From the NCBI GenBank assembly GCA_963556145.1, contig OY744461.1, positions 9,248,891-9,312,890 of the forward strand: a stretch of DNA of 64,000 bases, in the 5' to 3' direction. The notes under the pieces are model-generated. The model did no database searches and had not been told where the DNA came from. It was given only the letters and a program-made list of their open reading frames with translations. Positions 34,131 through 44,489 of the stretch are shown here, piece by piece (within the stretch, counting starts at the first letter, position 1; each line of letters starts with the position of its first letter). A program made the position numbers and the translations under genes. The DNA is from Hygrocybe punicea (lineage: Eukaryota; Basidiomycota; Agaricomycetes; Agaricales; Hygrophoraceae).

Positions 34131-35538
34131 TGTTATGTGAATGTTTGTTTCACCAAGAATTACCGGAGTTGACTTTGTTCAGGTATCTTCTTGTTGTTCG
34201 TGGGTTTTTAATATCTAAATAACCTATCAGGAAGGGGTTTGTGGGTATATGTACTATATGAATCAATAGAATGTAATAGTGAGGTCTCTTCAATTAAGAA
34301 TTGAGACTTTGAGTAGGTATGAATAGCAATTGGGTGTGTGATGTACTGAAAATACTAATATTCACTACTAGAATATAAAAATATGAACTAATGAATACTG
34401 ATAACAATATTCACCAGTTGAATATGGACAGTTTTGGCTACAGGGCCTATTCAATCAAGAGTATCTCTGGGTATTATAATATCTGACTTAAATCCGAAGC
34501 TTCAAACGCACATTGGCTACTAGTTCAGGGATATCTTTAATACCTTTTGAATACTCTGTTTTTTGTTTAGGATGAAACCTTAACCTTAGAAGTGTATCTA
34601 TTTAGGATGAAACCTTAACCTTAGAAATGTATCTAGCTGACTAATGCTGACTAATGAATTGATTGAACTGAGTGAACTGGGTGAATTCTCCTTGATGACA
34701 AGGGGAACTCAGGGAATGATAGAATAAGAGTGAACTAGACTGGATTGCAAGCACTAGCTACTACAATGAGTAACTACTAGTACTAAGAGAATGAGGGATC
34801 ACACTGTGTGAACCCAACTGAGAGTGACTACTGAGTGGTGAGGGGGGAAATCCTACTGACTACTGGAATTTGGGGGCCCTATTTATACTGTTGGAGAACA
34901 ATGGGGGACTGAGAACAATGGGAAAGTGAGAACAATAGGACTGAGTCATGAGAACAATGGATGGCATCAAAGAGGCTGTGAACAATGGGCTCTATCTCCA
35001 TTTGGACTGTTTAGAACAATAGACTGCTCAGAACAATAGACCATTGTCTTTATGTAAGCAGAATATCACAATCACTCTCTGATGCATCCTATCTTATCAT
35101 TATCTTATCATCCTCTTGTTCACATCTTATCTAATCATTTCCCATTATCTAGCTGAGCCGCTTTTGATCAATACAAGTAAACAAGATTTGTAATCAATCC
35201 ATTATTGCTAATATAGGTAACAATGCTAGTTGGGCTTGTCTCCTTGCACGCGCAATACAGAGAAATATATAATAAATACTAATGAGTGGGGGATGTGCCT
35301 CTGTGCACCATACATAAACGGCTAGGTCTGGGCATTACTAGTGAAGCCATAATAAATGATATAAAGGTAAGCATATATGCTATTTGTGTCTGTTCACTAG
35401 CATGCGTAATGTGGAAAGGCATAGAATGGGTACTAATGAGTGTAGGTGTGCATCCATAGTGTTGCACTTAAATATCTAAGTCCGTGGTCCGATGGTAAAC
35501 CCATGACATTACACCCAAAAACACTTGGGGTCATGACA
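34131..35538 (-). repeat. Gypsy 5' LTR (1408 bp)
   Basis: Same length and, on manual reading, same sequence as 20485-21892. Presumed promoter of the element, directing transcription leftward. Confidence 0.9.
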
Positions 35539-36475
35539 CCGTCCGTTTTCGCGAGGTTGGATGGGGCCGGGGAGATTCCATGGGTGTCCGCGCATGCTAC
35601 CTCGCGAACAACGGGGGCCTGTCAATTGACACGCCCCATCTGTTTTCGCGAGGTTGAGATGGGGCCGGGGAGATTCCGTGGGTGTCTGCATGTGCTACCT
35701 CGCGAACAACGGGAGCATGTCAATTGACACGCCCCATCCGTTTTCGTGAGGTTGGGATGGGGCTGGGGTTTTTCCATGGGTCCCTGTTTGCTGTAGACCT
35801 TGGGAACACGCGTCAACGCATATTCCCAAGGTGTGGTTGTGGTCAGCCGACGTCGATGAGGCTGGGCTGGGGGCACGTACCTGGGCCGTTTGGCGGGTGC
35901 ACCACCCTCCCGGCCTTGTTCCATCATTCTCGTCACTGTCTGCGTCCTTGGTGTCGTTGTTGTCGTCCGAGTCATTTGTTGTTGTTGTTCGTTTTGCTTG
36001 TTCATTTTTGGTTTGTGAAGACAAATTATATTAGTAATGGTCAAATAAAGGAATTAAATACTTACCTTTGAGGCCCCTGCACACGTCGTGGTTGCTCTGA
36101 CCGGTTCCGGTTGTAACCAATTGCAGCCGGTTGCAACTCGGTTGCATAAGCGCTGCCCAAATTGGGCAACCACAACCGGCAACGACCCGAATCGGTGCAA
36201 CCGCAACCGGCGGTCCGGTTGTCCAGCGGTTGGGTCCAGTCCAGTTCCGGTTTTTTTCCGGTCCTATGGACTGGACCTTAAAACACTATGTGTCCGTGGT
36301 CGGTCTGGATCATTCTAGAAGAAAGGATGAAAACAGAACAAGAACAAGAATAAACAACAGAAGACAAAAGGTAAACAGGGATAAAAAAGGAAGGTGAGGC
36401 AAAGCAGAATTGTCATGGAGGGTACCGGAGTTGGAATCGGAGTTGCAGAGTTGAAAAATGTACACTATTGGTGTT

Positions 36476-37548
36476 GTGGATGCCAACCTCGGGTTGATGT
36501 GGATGCAGGAGGTTGTTGTTGGGGTTGGTGTTGGGCCATTGCCTACCTTACTTGGGTTGTGTGCCACACCACTGTTGCTGTCCCATCATCTGCCTCCTCG
36601 CCACTAGCTTATGTGAGGGTGAGGGCAAGGGCAGTGGTGTGCACCAGTAGTTAGTATATAATAATGAATAAAAAAACTCTCCCATCATCATTTCCATCTT
36701 GTTGATCTCTGCCACCGTCATCGTCATCATTTGTCATCATTGTCATCTCCATCTGTCATCTTCACCATGGTTGTCCCATGCCATTCCTGTCCCTGTCGTG
36801 TTCACCATCTTCATCGTTCCCATCATCTTTGTGATCCCTGTCTTCCTCATCTCCATTCCTGTCCTTGTGGTTACAGTTGTGGTTCCATTGTTTGCCTCCT
36901 TGGTGCTGGCTGGCAAGGGTAGCAGGACATGCCAGTAGTCAGTAGATGATATTATATGAATGTAAAAAAACTCACAGTAGCATGGGTGAAGCACTAGTGC
37001 AACTCTCATCAACTTGCACCGTTGTCCTTCATTGTCAGGGCCCATCTTGGTCATTGCGCTGCACGACATTGAGCCAGCATGGGCTGGTGGGAATTTGGAT
37101 GCATGGCATTGGCTGGCACTGTGAAACAACATGTGTAAGTAAAAACTAAAAAGAAAACCATGTGTTGCATGCCCTGTGTTGCTGGGAAGCATTGGCCTGC
37201 CAACACCAGCAGGCTATACACAGCTGTTGTGTTCTCTTTGCGGGGACACCCTGGTATAGGTCAGGGTGTTGTGGGTAATCCTTGGCAAGCAGGTAATCCA
37301 TGGGGCATGGTATAGGAGGTACAATCATCAACAACGTGTGCTGGTTTTCCTGGGCATGTTGGCAGGCATCGGGTGGTTCTTTGTCATCCTATCCATTTTC
37401 ATCACTGTTGCAATGTGTCTGGCCTGCTCATGCTGCTGGCTAGAGAGAACAATAGTAGGAGGAGGAAAATGAACTGTACCAAACATGGACAAATGCTGGA
37501 CTTGAGAAGAATTTCACCAAGTTGACAAGATTTACTTAGTTGGCTATA
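36476..37548. other. Unclassified repetitive region in the loop of X
   Basis: Low-complexity TCATC/CATCAT-rich sequence (36680-36870) and two similar blocks ending in AAAAAAACTC near 36670 and 36970. No convincing gene; the frames seen are composition effects. Confidence 0.4.
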
Positions 37549-39141
37549 TAGCACTACGTGCAAAAAAGCATTTTGTCACTGTACAAATACTTAAATAATA
37601 TGATTCCAAAATCTATATTTGGACATGCCCGACATGAGTTTCCAAATATGCAAATAAAGTAAAAAATACATTATAGATTTTGAGGAGAACAAAATACATT
37701 GTGAAAACAATAAATGAATATTGAATGTGGATTTGTATGTGGGTAAGCCTTTTTGTGTGCTCTAAATTGTATATCAAATGCCAAATTTGGTAGAAACAAA
37801 AAGATTAACTTTGAAGCTATACAAAATACAAAAGGCTGGGTTACCATATGGAGTACCGGTGTAGATGCGGGTTCTTGGTGGCTTCGGAACTATATAAAGA
37901 AATAATATAAAGATCCTAACCTGTGGGTGTCAGCATAGAAGTGACTGGATAAATCAGTGTCGGGAATAGAAGTAAAAAGAAGGGAATGTTAGTAAAAGTA
38001 AAGCCGCCGCATAAAACTGGACTAATAACGACGAAGCCGGCGATGAACGGAGTGAAAACGGACAAATAGTAAAGAACCCGACGATGCCGACGATGTCGGG
38101 TACGGCGGGTCGGGTCGGGTCGGGTCGGAAACGATGAACGAATATACGGAAACAACGATAAAGATGATGAAGTGAACTATAAAAAGCTAAGGATCTACGT
38201 GGACGAGCATTTGAAGGGATTAAAAAGTGATTCTGACTAAAGAGAAACGGGGACTAATGGTATCTTATTTTGTACGGTCGTCGGGGACCGTTTTTATAGT
38301 ACATGAGTGTGTAGCTACTTTCGGACATGTCTACTTCGGCCGATAGAAACTACAAAGAAACACTGGAATGGGGAAGTGGAAAGGGGGGTTGCAAAGCAAC
38401 GAAGACAGGAAATGGAGGGGAAAACGAATATGCAAGGAAAAGATCTAGAAAGTCCTACATATCTCCGAAAGGACGATGGGATGCATAAATAAAGTAAATC
38501 CGAAGTCGGGGATTGAGTCCGAAGAGATCCATCTCCTGGAATTGGAACTCCGAGGCGTTTGAGGCTGCCGGATTTGGTCTGAGAGCGGCTGTGACGAAGC
38601 GGCATACGTTGGGTTATGTCGGTCACGTCGGGTCACGTCACGTCACGTCACGTCGGGTTGTGTTGGGTTACGTCGGGTTCGAATGCAAGTTGGATAGAGG
38701 CATCGGGTTCGTCCGGATTCGTGATATATCGAGGATACGGACTCAGAGGGATGTCGACCCTCTACACCGGAGTTGCCTTATGGAGTACCGGAGTTACTCC
38801 ATATGGTAACCCAGCCTTATGGAGTACCGGAGTTACTCCGTATGGTAACCCAGCCTTTTGTATTTCGAAGAGCTTCAAAGTTAATCTTTTTGTTTCTACC
38901 AAATTTGGCATTTGATATACAATTTAGAGCACACAAAAAGGCTTACCCACATACAAATCCACATTCAATATTCTTTATTGTTTTCACAATGTATTTTGTT
39001 CTCCTCAAAATCTATAATGAATTTTTTACTTTATTTGCATATTTGGAAACTCCTGTCAGGCATGTCCAAATATAGATTTTGGAATCATATTATCTAAGTA
39101 TTTGTATGGTGACAAAATGCCTTTTTGCACATAGTGTAGTA
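37549..39141. mobile_element. Foldback-type palindrome with a solo LTR in its centre
   Basis: The left arm (37549-37856) and right arm (about 38825-39141) are inverted copies of about 310 bp. Matching blocks include TTTGGACATGCC, GTGGATTTGTATGTGGGTAA, CCAAATTTGG and TGGGTTACCATATGGAGTACC. Outer ends read GTGCAAAAA...CATTTTGTCAC. Without the LTR the element is a near-continuous palindrome of about 690 bp. Confidence 0.75.
37860..38766. repeat. Solo LTR-like repeat, 907 bp
   Basis: TGTAGATGCGGG...CCCTCTACA with the 4-bp duplication CCGG on both sides (37856-37859, 38767-38770). Inverted relative of 12849-13719. Contains GTCGGGTCGGGTCGGGTCGG and a GTCACGTCACGTCACGTC tract. Confidence 0.7.
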
Positions 39142-39586
39142 CAAAATGCCTTTTTGCACGTAGTGTAGTACAAAATATCTAGTGACTGTGGGTAGCACTG
39201 GGCAGCACTGCAAAACCACCAAAGTACCTGTGTAGAAGGAGAGGTTGCCTGTCTTCTGCTACATAGAGTGACAGGCATTCTATCCAGATCTATACAATTG
39301 TTACATTTTACAACTCCGCAACTCCGATTCCGCCTCCGTTACCCACCATTACGATTCCACTTTACCACACCTTCCTTTTTTGTTCCCCTTTGCCTTTTGT
39401 CTTCTTTTGGACATTGTTGTTTATTCTTGTTCTTGTTCTCTTTTTATCCTTTCTTCTAGAACAATCCAGACCGACCATGGACACATCCCCACAATACCTT
39501 GCTGTACCTGAATAGTTGCCTTGCTAACGGACGTCATTTCCATTGTCTTTGCTGTACAACATACTGTCTTCCCAAACTGACTTACA

Positions 39587-39751
39587 ATGGCTATCCTCAC
39601 CCAACAGTTCATAACTGTGATGTTCATTGGTGCCATAGTGATCACCTTCCTGATCGGTTTCTACATCATCATGATTTGCCTCTGGAAAAGGCAACCTTCC
39701 TTCATTGATGAAACCAACATCCACCTTGACAGTATACCGACACGTAATTGA
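39587..39751 (+). CDS. 54-aa membrane micro-ORF of X (plus copy)
   Basis: Counterpart of 19782-19946 with the same length, start and stop; helix FITVMFIGAIVITFLIGFYI. In this copy the downstream coding-like frame carries stops soon after, so a longer product is unlikely here. Confidence 0.35.
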   Translation: MAILTQQFITVMFIGAIVITFLIGFYIIMICLWKRQPSFIDETNIHLDSIPTRN

Positions 39752-40209
39752 CAATTGCCATTCTCAGATATTTGGTTTCCATATTCATGCCCTGTGCCTA
39801 CCATTATCCTCCCTGATGATCCGACGACATTCCTCACCTGCATGTGAACTCTGAACAATCCCCGATCACAAGACATTTCACTGTTCTCTCTAATCTGACC
39901 ATCACCGGAGCATACTCTTTTGCACTTCAACCACAGACCATACGACTTCCCAAACAGTGAACCAACCCCTATCATATATTGTTCGCATGACATCGCTTCA
40001 ATGCAGTACCCGACGACTTGTTCCCACAGCTTGTCACCTGTACCATGACTCAACACCTGGACCCACATTCTTTTATCCTTTTTTATCCATAACCTTGATA
40101 CCTCCCACACTCATTTACAATGATACCCTTTCTTGGATGAATACCGACATCAAGTGGACCTTCTTGTTCCACAAACAGGACAAGACATCGCTTCTCGATA
40201 TGTCATTGA

Positions 40210-40445
40210 TAGGCATATGCACGGATTTGGCGGATCAACGCGGATTGCGGAAACGGATCGCCGCGGATACGAGTACGGATACCATTTTTGGTATCCGCCA
40301 ATCCGTGGATCCGTACCCGCGGGTCCCTATTTGGGAATGTCACGGTACCCCGTGATGTTATGTCACTTACTTTAGCTAAGTTCTGATAGTTTCTAACACC
40401 GTGACAAGCGCAAATACGACAACAACGACAACAAGACAACCCATG

Positions 40446-40480
<35 letters not shown>

Positions 40481-41229
40481 CCGCACGTGAAAAACAGACC
40501 ACCCAAGTCGCGACGGCGACAACAACGACGGAAAGGAAAGCTGGGAGGGTGGTGCGCCCACCTACTGGCCCAGGTACGTCCCCCCAAATCCAGTCCCAAC
40601 GACATCAGCTAACGAGGGGAATGGACAAGGCGACGATGAAGACGGACACAGTCCCACCTCGCGAACACGCCCCAGCCGCGTCAATTGATGTGTGGATGCC
40701 CAAGGGAAGTCCCCAGCCCCTTCCAACCTCGCGAAAACAGTCCCACCTCGCGAACACGCCCCGGCCGCGTCAATTGACATGCGGATGCCCATGGAAAATC
40801 CCCGGCCCCTTCCAATCTCGTGAAAACAGTCTCACCTCGCGAACATGCCCCAGCCGCGCTCATCACGGCTCATCCACGAACATGACCACCTTGCGAACAC
40901 GCACATCCGCGTCAATTGACGCGCGCACGGCGTTCGCGAGGTGTCTTGCATGGGAACCGTTGGCACCTGCCGTCAATGGGTGCAGTTTGGCACCCGTCAC
41001 CGGGACGGGGGCAGTTACCACGGGTACAGGCTGGTTTTACCTTGCGCGAGCACGCCGCAATGTCAATTGACGTTGGCGTGGCGAACGCGAGGTAAATTAC
41101 CAACCGATCCGTCGGTATCCGCGACGATATCCGTATCCGTCTCCGTATCCGTGGCTCAGGTATGGATATTGACGGATACGGATACGGATAGCCTCAGATG
41201 TATCCACGGAGTATCCGTGCAGTAGCCTA
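40210..41229. mobile_element. hAT-like element E
   Basis: 1020 bp; ends TAGGCATATGCACGGAT / ATCCGTGCAGTAGCCTA; perfect duplication GTCATTGA (40202-40209, 41230-41237). Subterminal arrays of CGGATAC/GTATCCG at both ends. An AAC/CAA microsatellite leads into a mini-exon (KAGRVVRPPTGP) ending in an AGGTACGT donor at about 40570. Hairpin-type units with CTCGCGAACA arms lie at 40657-40780, 40893-40943 and 41041-41094. Confidence 0.85.
40446..40482. repeat. CAA/AAC microsatellite in hAT-E
   Basis: About twelve AAC units in the leader of the mini-exon. Confidence 0.9.
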
Positions 41230-42732
41230 GTCATTGACACAGACATCATCATCTGGTACAGCTTATGCTGTTCACATGTCTGACCTCAACTAGCCCACCA
41301 TCCTAGTTGGTTTTCCTTCCGCACATTCCTTTGTTTTCTTTCATGCCGACCTTGCCACTACATCCACACCACCTCAAGACATTCTCATCACCAATCCCAC
41401 ACTGGACAATACCCTCTTCGACCTGACCATGCAATGGACTTGCCAGACTGCGCACTTGCCCATTACAGCAAGTGTAGACCCTGAATTGGCAATTCCGCTT
41501 GTCACATGATCCAATGACAAATCATCCGAGTCATCCGGACCTCTTCTATCCTCAATGACACCCGGGCCTCCAGTTGGATCATGAGAACATCGACATGATG
41601 ACGCCTCATGTGTGCCTCATGGTGAACACATGGTGTAGTTGGACATGTTGTAGCTTCATGGTTGTATTCCCATTTACCTCCCCTCAAGACCAGTCACTAT
41701 ATATACTGTTCTTGTTGTTGGTTCGGACTTCTTCTTCTTACGTTTAGTCTGGTTCTTGGGGCAGACCCCCTTTTCTTGGGTAACCCCCACAGCTTGCAAT
41801 GACTTTAGACCACGAACCCCCCCCTTGTAGCAGTGTTACCTAACAATGAAACTGCTGTTCTCCCCTCTGGAAACCGCCCCCCTGTTAAGTTGATTGTTGC
41901 CAGAGCCTGCTGCAGAAGCGATCTATAACAACAATGCTGTATAAATTTGGGTGGTCTATAAGAGTCTATGTGCATCTATGGCTTTGACAGGTGTCTACAT
42001 CATTCTATACCAACACAGCTGTTTTGCTGATGTATTCTACAAATTAAGACTTAAATAAAAAGGAATAAGTCAATCCCATTTCTTGGTCTGCCTTATGCTG
42101 CCTTAAAACTAAAATTAAGATAACTGAGACAGATTACAGCTGTTTACATTTGTGTGTGCAGCACCACATTTAGCACATTTTTGGCTCATTGGGCTCCAAA
42201 ACTTTTTGATTTATTTCTCACAAACAGCCATGATTCTGGCCTTTTTGGAACCACCTGAGGGAACTCTGGGTGCTCGTATAGTCCACACCTCTGGTATCAT
42301 TAAAGTCACATTTATTCCCTCTGAAGAAAACTTAGTAGACATATTTACAAAAAGGTTACCTTGCCCACTTCACACAAAGTTCATGACCAAACTTGGTCTA
42401 TTGACCATAGAGGAACTGGAAAGAGTGGAACTCATAATGGAATACATGGACCATGTTTAAGGCCATACACGGGTAGGGGTAAACCCGCGGTTATTCCCAA
42501 AAGGGTAATGCAGGTTCAGGTACAGTGTCCTGATTTGGACACCGTGCCCAAACAGCACCCTTCACCGCATACCATGGGTGGCTGTGGGTGGCTGCGGTTA
42601 TGCAGTTATGCAGTTATGCGGGTTGGACCACTCTCAAGACCCAGTAAGTATTTAGTTTTCTTTTATTTTACTATTACTATTTTGTTTGATTTTATTTCCT
42701 ATATATTTTGTATACAAACCAACTCCAAAATG

Positions 42733-42778
<46 letters not shown>

Positions 42779-43088
42779 AACAACAACAACAACGAACGAA
42801 CAACTTGGACCAGGCTCAGCAGAACAAGGCCGGGAGGGTGGTGCGCCCACCTACCAGCCCCAGGTACATACCCTAAACCCAGCCCCATTGACACCCGCTA
42901 ACTGTCATGAAAATACGTCACCCCCATACATTTTTCCTCAATACCACTTATTGTCATGACGATCTTCGACAGATCGCTAGACAGACCCTTACAACTCACA
43001 CACCCTGCAGAGCGGGGAAGACTTCTACATTTACAAGCCCCTGGAAGGGGCATCAGACCAAATACAAATACAAACAAGAGTAGCTATG

Positions 43089-43790
43089 CTACTCTACGAT
43101 AATAGCCTCGGAGGCCGATGACCCTGACGCTTGCAACTGGACATGTACATTGTCCAGGAACCGCTCTACCTCCCTTTCCAAAGACTTCTTGATCACTGCG
43201 TGACAAACTATCATAAATCTCGATGCGACCCCGAATGGCAGTGGGGGACCGGACTCACGATAAGCCAGATCACCGACCGGCTCTGGGGAAGGACCTCTCA
43301 GATCCTCAGATGACGAACCCCAGCTCACTGGGACTAGCGGCGGTATCTCAGGGGATGATTCCTCTGACCTCCACGCTGGAGTAGTGGGACCTGCCAGTCA
43401 CGTGACCAGGCTCCCATGGTTGACCTAGTTAGTAGCCTTCCCGATGTAGTAGTCAGCCCATTCCTATCCTATCCAGTCGACTTCCACCTTGAGTCCTGCG
43501 TGAGCCCCCGGAGAGGTACCTCGGTACCTCTCCAACGCATCATCCAGTTCTAGAACCAAGACTCAGTTAGAAGACCTTATACGATCCACCAGTCAAAACA
43601 CTCACGGTACGGGTCGGCCAGTAACTGGCACAAAAGGACCTTGTGTACCTTAACCAGCGGGCAACACTCCATGCGATGCCTCGCCTTCCCGCAAGTGAAA
43701 CACCGACCCAAAGCCCAATAGAGATCCCAATCAGCAGCTGAGAGCTGAATGAGGTGGTGGAATGTATAACAATTAACTTTAACAATGGGA
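43089..43790 (-). pseudogene. Gag-like frame with zinc-knuckle remnant, split by a solo LTR
   Basis: Right of the LTR a minus frame carries RCFTCGKARHRMECC, a C-x2-C-x4-H-x4-C type knuckle. Left of it a minus frame runs to a stop at 43089 (VIKKSLEREVERFLDNV). The two look like parts of one protein around the LTR at 43377-43534, but I could not connect them in frame. Confidence 0.35.
43377..43534. repeat. Solo LTR of the TRIM family
   Basis: 158 bp, inverted relative to the TRIM1 LTR as written, sharing GGTACCGAGGTACC, CACGCAGGACTC and TCACGTGACTGG blocks, with a perfect 4-bp duplication ACGC (43373-43376, 43535-43538). Recombination between two LTRs removed the interior. Confidence 0.85.
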
Positions 43791-44078
43791 GAGGGGGCGA
43801 AGAGCGAAGAGGCTTTGAAGAAAGTGACTTGGTGATAAGGGTGGATACACATCACATTTCTGCAGGACCAGCATGCAGAAATGACCAAGCTTTATACGTG
43901 ACCAAGAAGACCCTATCACCAAGAACAACTCACCGGCAACTGCCGGCAGAACCAACACGTGACTTAACGTTCAAACCCCACTTCCCATCAAAACGGCATT
44001 ACTCCTTCCATCATTCACACAAAGACAATAGACATTCCACCCCCATTATCACCACCCACGCCCATCCAGAAACCAGCC

Positions 44079-44489
44079 ATGACACCGGCAATCGCCGCTG
44101 TCATTATCGCCGCCGTTATCGTATACGCGTTCCTCCTCGCAACGATAATCCGAGGAGTACGACGAATCCATGGCATGATCGACCCCGAGATCCCCTTATC
44201 GACATTCGAAGCATTCCGACCTCCTGCGATCCACAGCAACAACACGTCACATGGCAATGACAACAGTGACGCGTCCTTGCGCAGGCCCACTTACGACGCT
44301 TTGAGCCAAGACCACACGACCATGGATCATGCCGATATCACGACTCCGGCGATGATGAATACAAGACGCTGCAGCAGAGCTGACGCATCCACTCATAGAA
44401 CAACTAAGAGTGAGTCGTCGCTCATACAACTCACAGGAGCTGCGGGAGGGGGCGAAAGGTATAAAAGACGTCAAGTGGAGAGCGCGTAG
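44079..44489 (+). CDS. Small membrane-protein-like ORF inside hAT-F, 136 aa
   Basis: Begins with an N-terminal hydrophobic helix (AIAAVIIAAVIVYAFLLATI), then R-GVRR, then a Ser/Thr/His-rich polar tail. Possibly the last exon of a captured host gene. No family recognised and no splice partners confirmed. Confidence 0.35.
   Translation: MTPAIAAVIIAAVIVYAFLLATIIRGVRRIHGMIDPEIPLSTFEAFRPPAIHSNNTSHGNDNSDASLRRPTYDALSQDHTTMDHADITTPAMMNTRRCSRADASTHRTTKSESSLIQLTGAAGGGERYKRRQVESA

Larger units (their letters stand above)
20485..35538 (-). mobile_element. Ty3/gypsy LTR retrotransposon, full length
   Basis: About 15 kb. 1408-bp LTRs at 20485-21892 and 34131-35538, in which I saw no differences, and a CCGT duplication (20481-20484, 35539-35542). 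Minus orientation: the 5' LTR is the right one. Four nt inside it the minus strand reads TGGAGCCCACCGCGAGGAT, a plausible primer-binding site. Order is Gag-protease ORF, then RT-RNase H-integrase ORF in the +1 frame, then an extra ORF, then the 3' LTR. Reading frames are intact, so the insertion is young. A solo LTR of the same family lies at 62293-63663. Confidence 0.9.
20065..36288. mobile_element. hAT-like element D, split by the gypsy element
   Basis: Ends TAGTGTTTTAAAGTCCGGTC / GGACCTTAAAACACTA with duplication TGTGTCTG (20057-20064) and TGTGTCCG (36289-36296), one mismatch. Without the gypsy insertion it is about 1.2 kb. Ends carry CCGGTT/AACCGG arrays. Hairpin units with ACCTCGCGAACAACGGG arms and GTCAATTGAC-type centres lie at 20344-20400, 35600-35656 and 35696-35754; one more is cut by the gypsy at 20484/35543. 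The right arm has a mini-exon on the minus strand (35880-36000) with an AGGTACGT donor. Confidence 0.8.
17668..36475 (-). repeat. Inverted-duplicated sequence X, minus copy (in three pieces)
   Basis: Pieces 17668-18463, 19395-20064 and 36289-36475 are collinear, on the opposite strand, with 39290-41930. The gaps are exactly hAT-C and hAT-D: the X sequence resumes across both 8-bp duplications. X contains a 54-codon membrane micro-ORF and downstream frames (SEPTPIIYCSHDIASMQY, SDLDYPTVLVGFPP) that are similar in both copies but carry stops. I cannot name X; it may be a duplicated multi-exon gene or an unclassified element. Confidence 0.6.
39290..41930 (+). repeat. Inverted-duplicated sequence X, plus copy
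   Basis: Pieces 39290-40209 and 41230-41930, separated by hAT-E, match the minus copy in 17668-36475. Homology stops near 39290 and 41930. Confidence 0.6.

Noticed and set aside
42729..42876. Poly-Asn protein from the CAA microsatellite
   Set aside because: As a whole gene unsupported; only the short RVVRPP block before the donor seems meaningful, and it is reported as a mini-exon.
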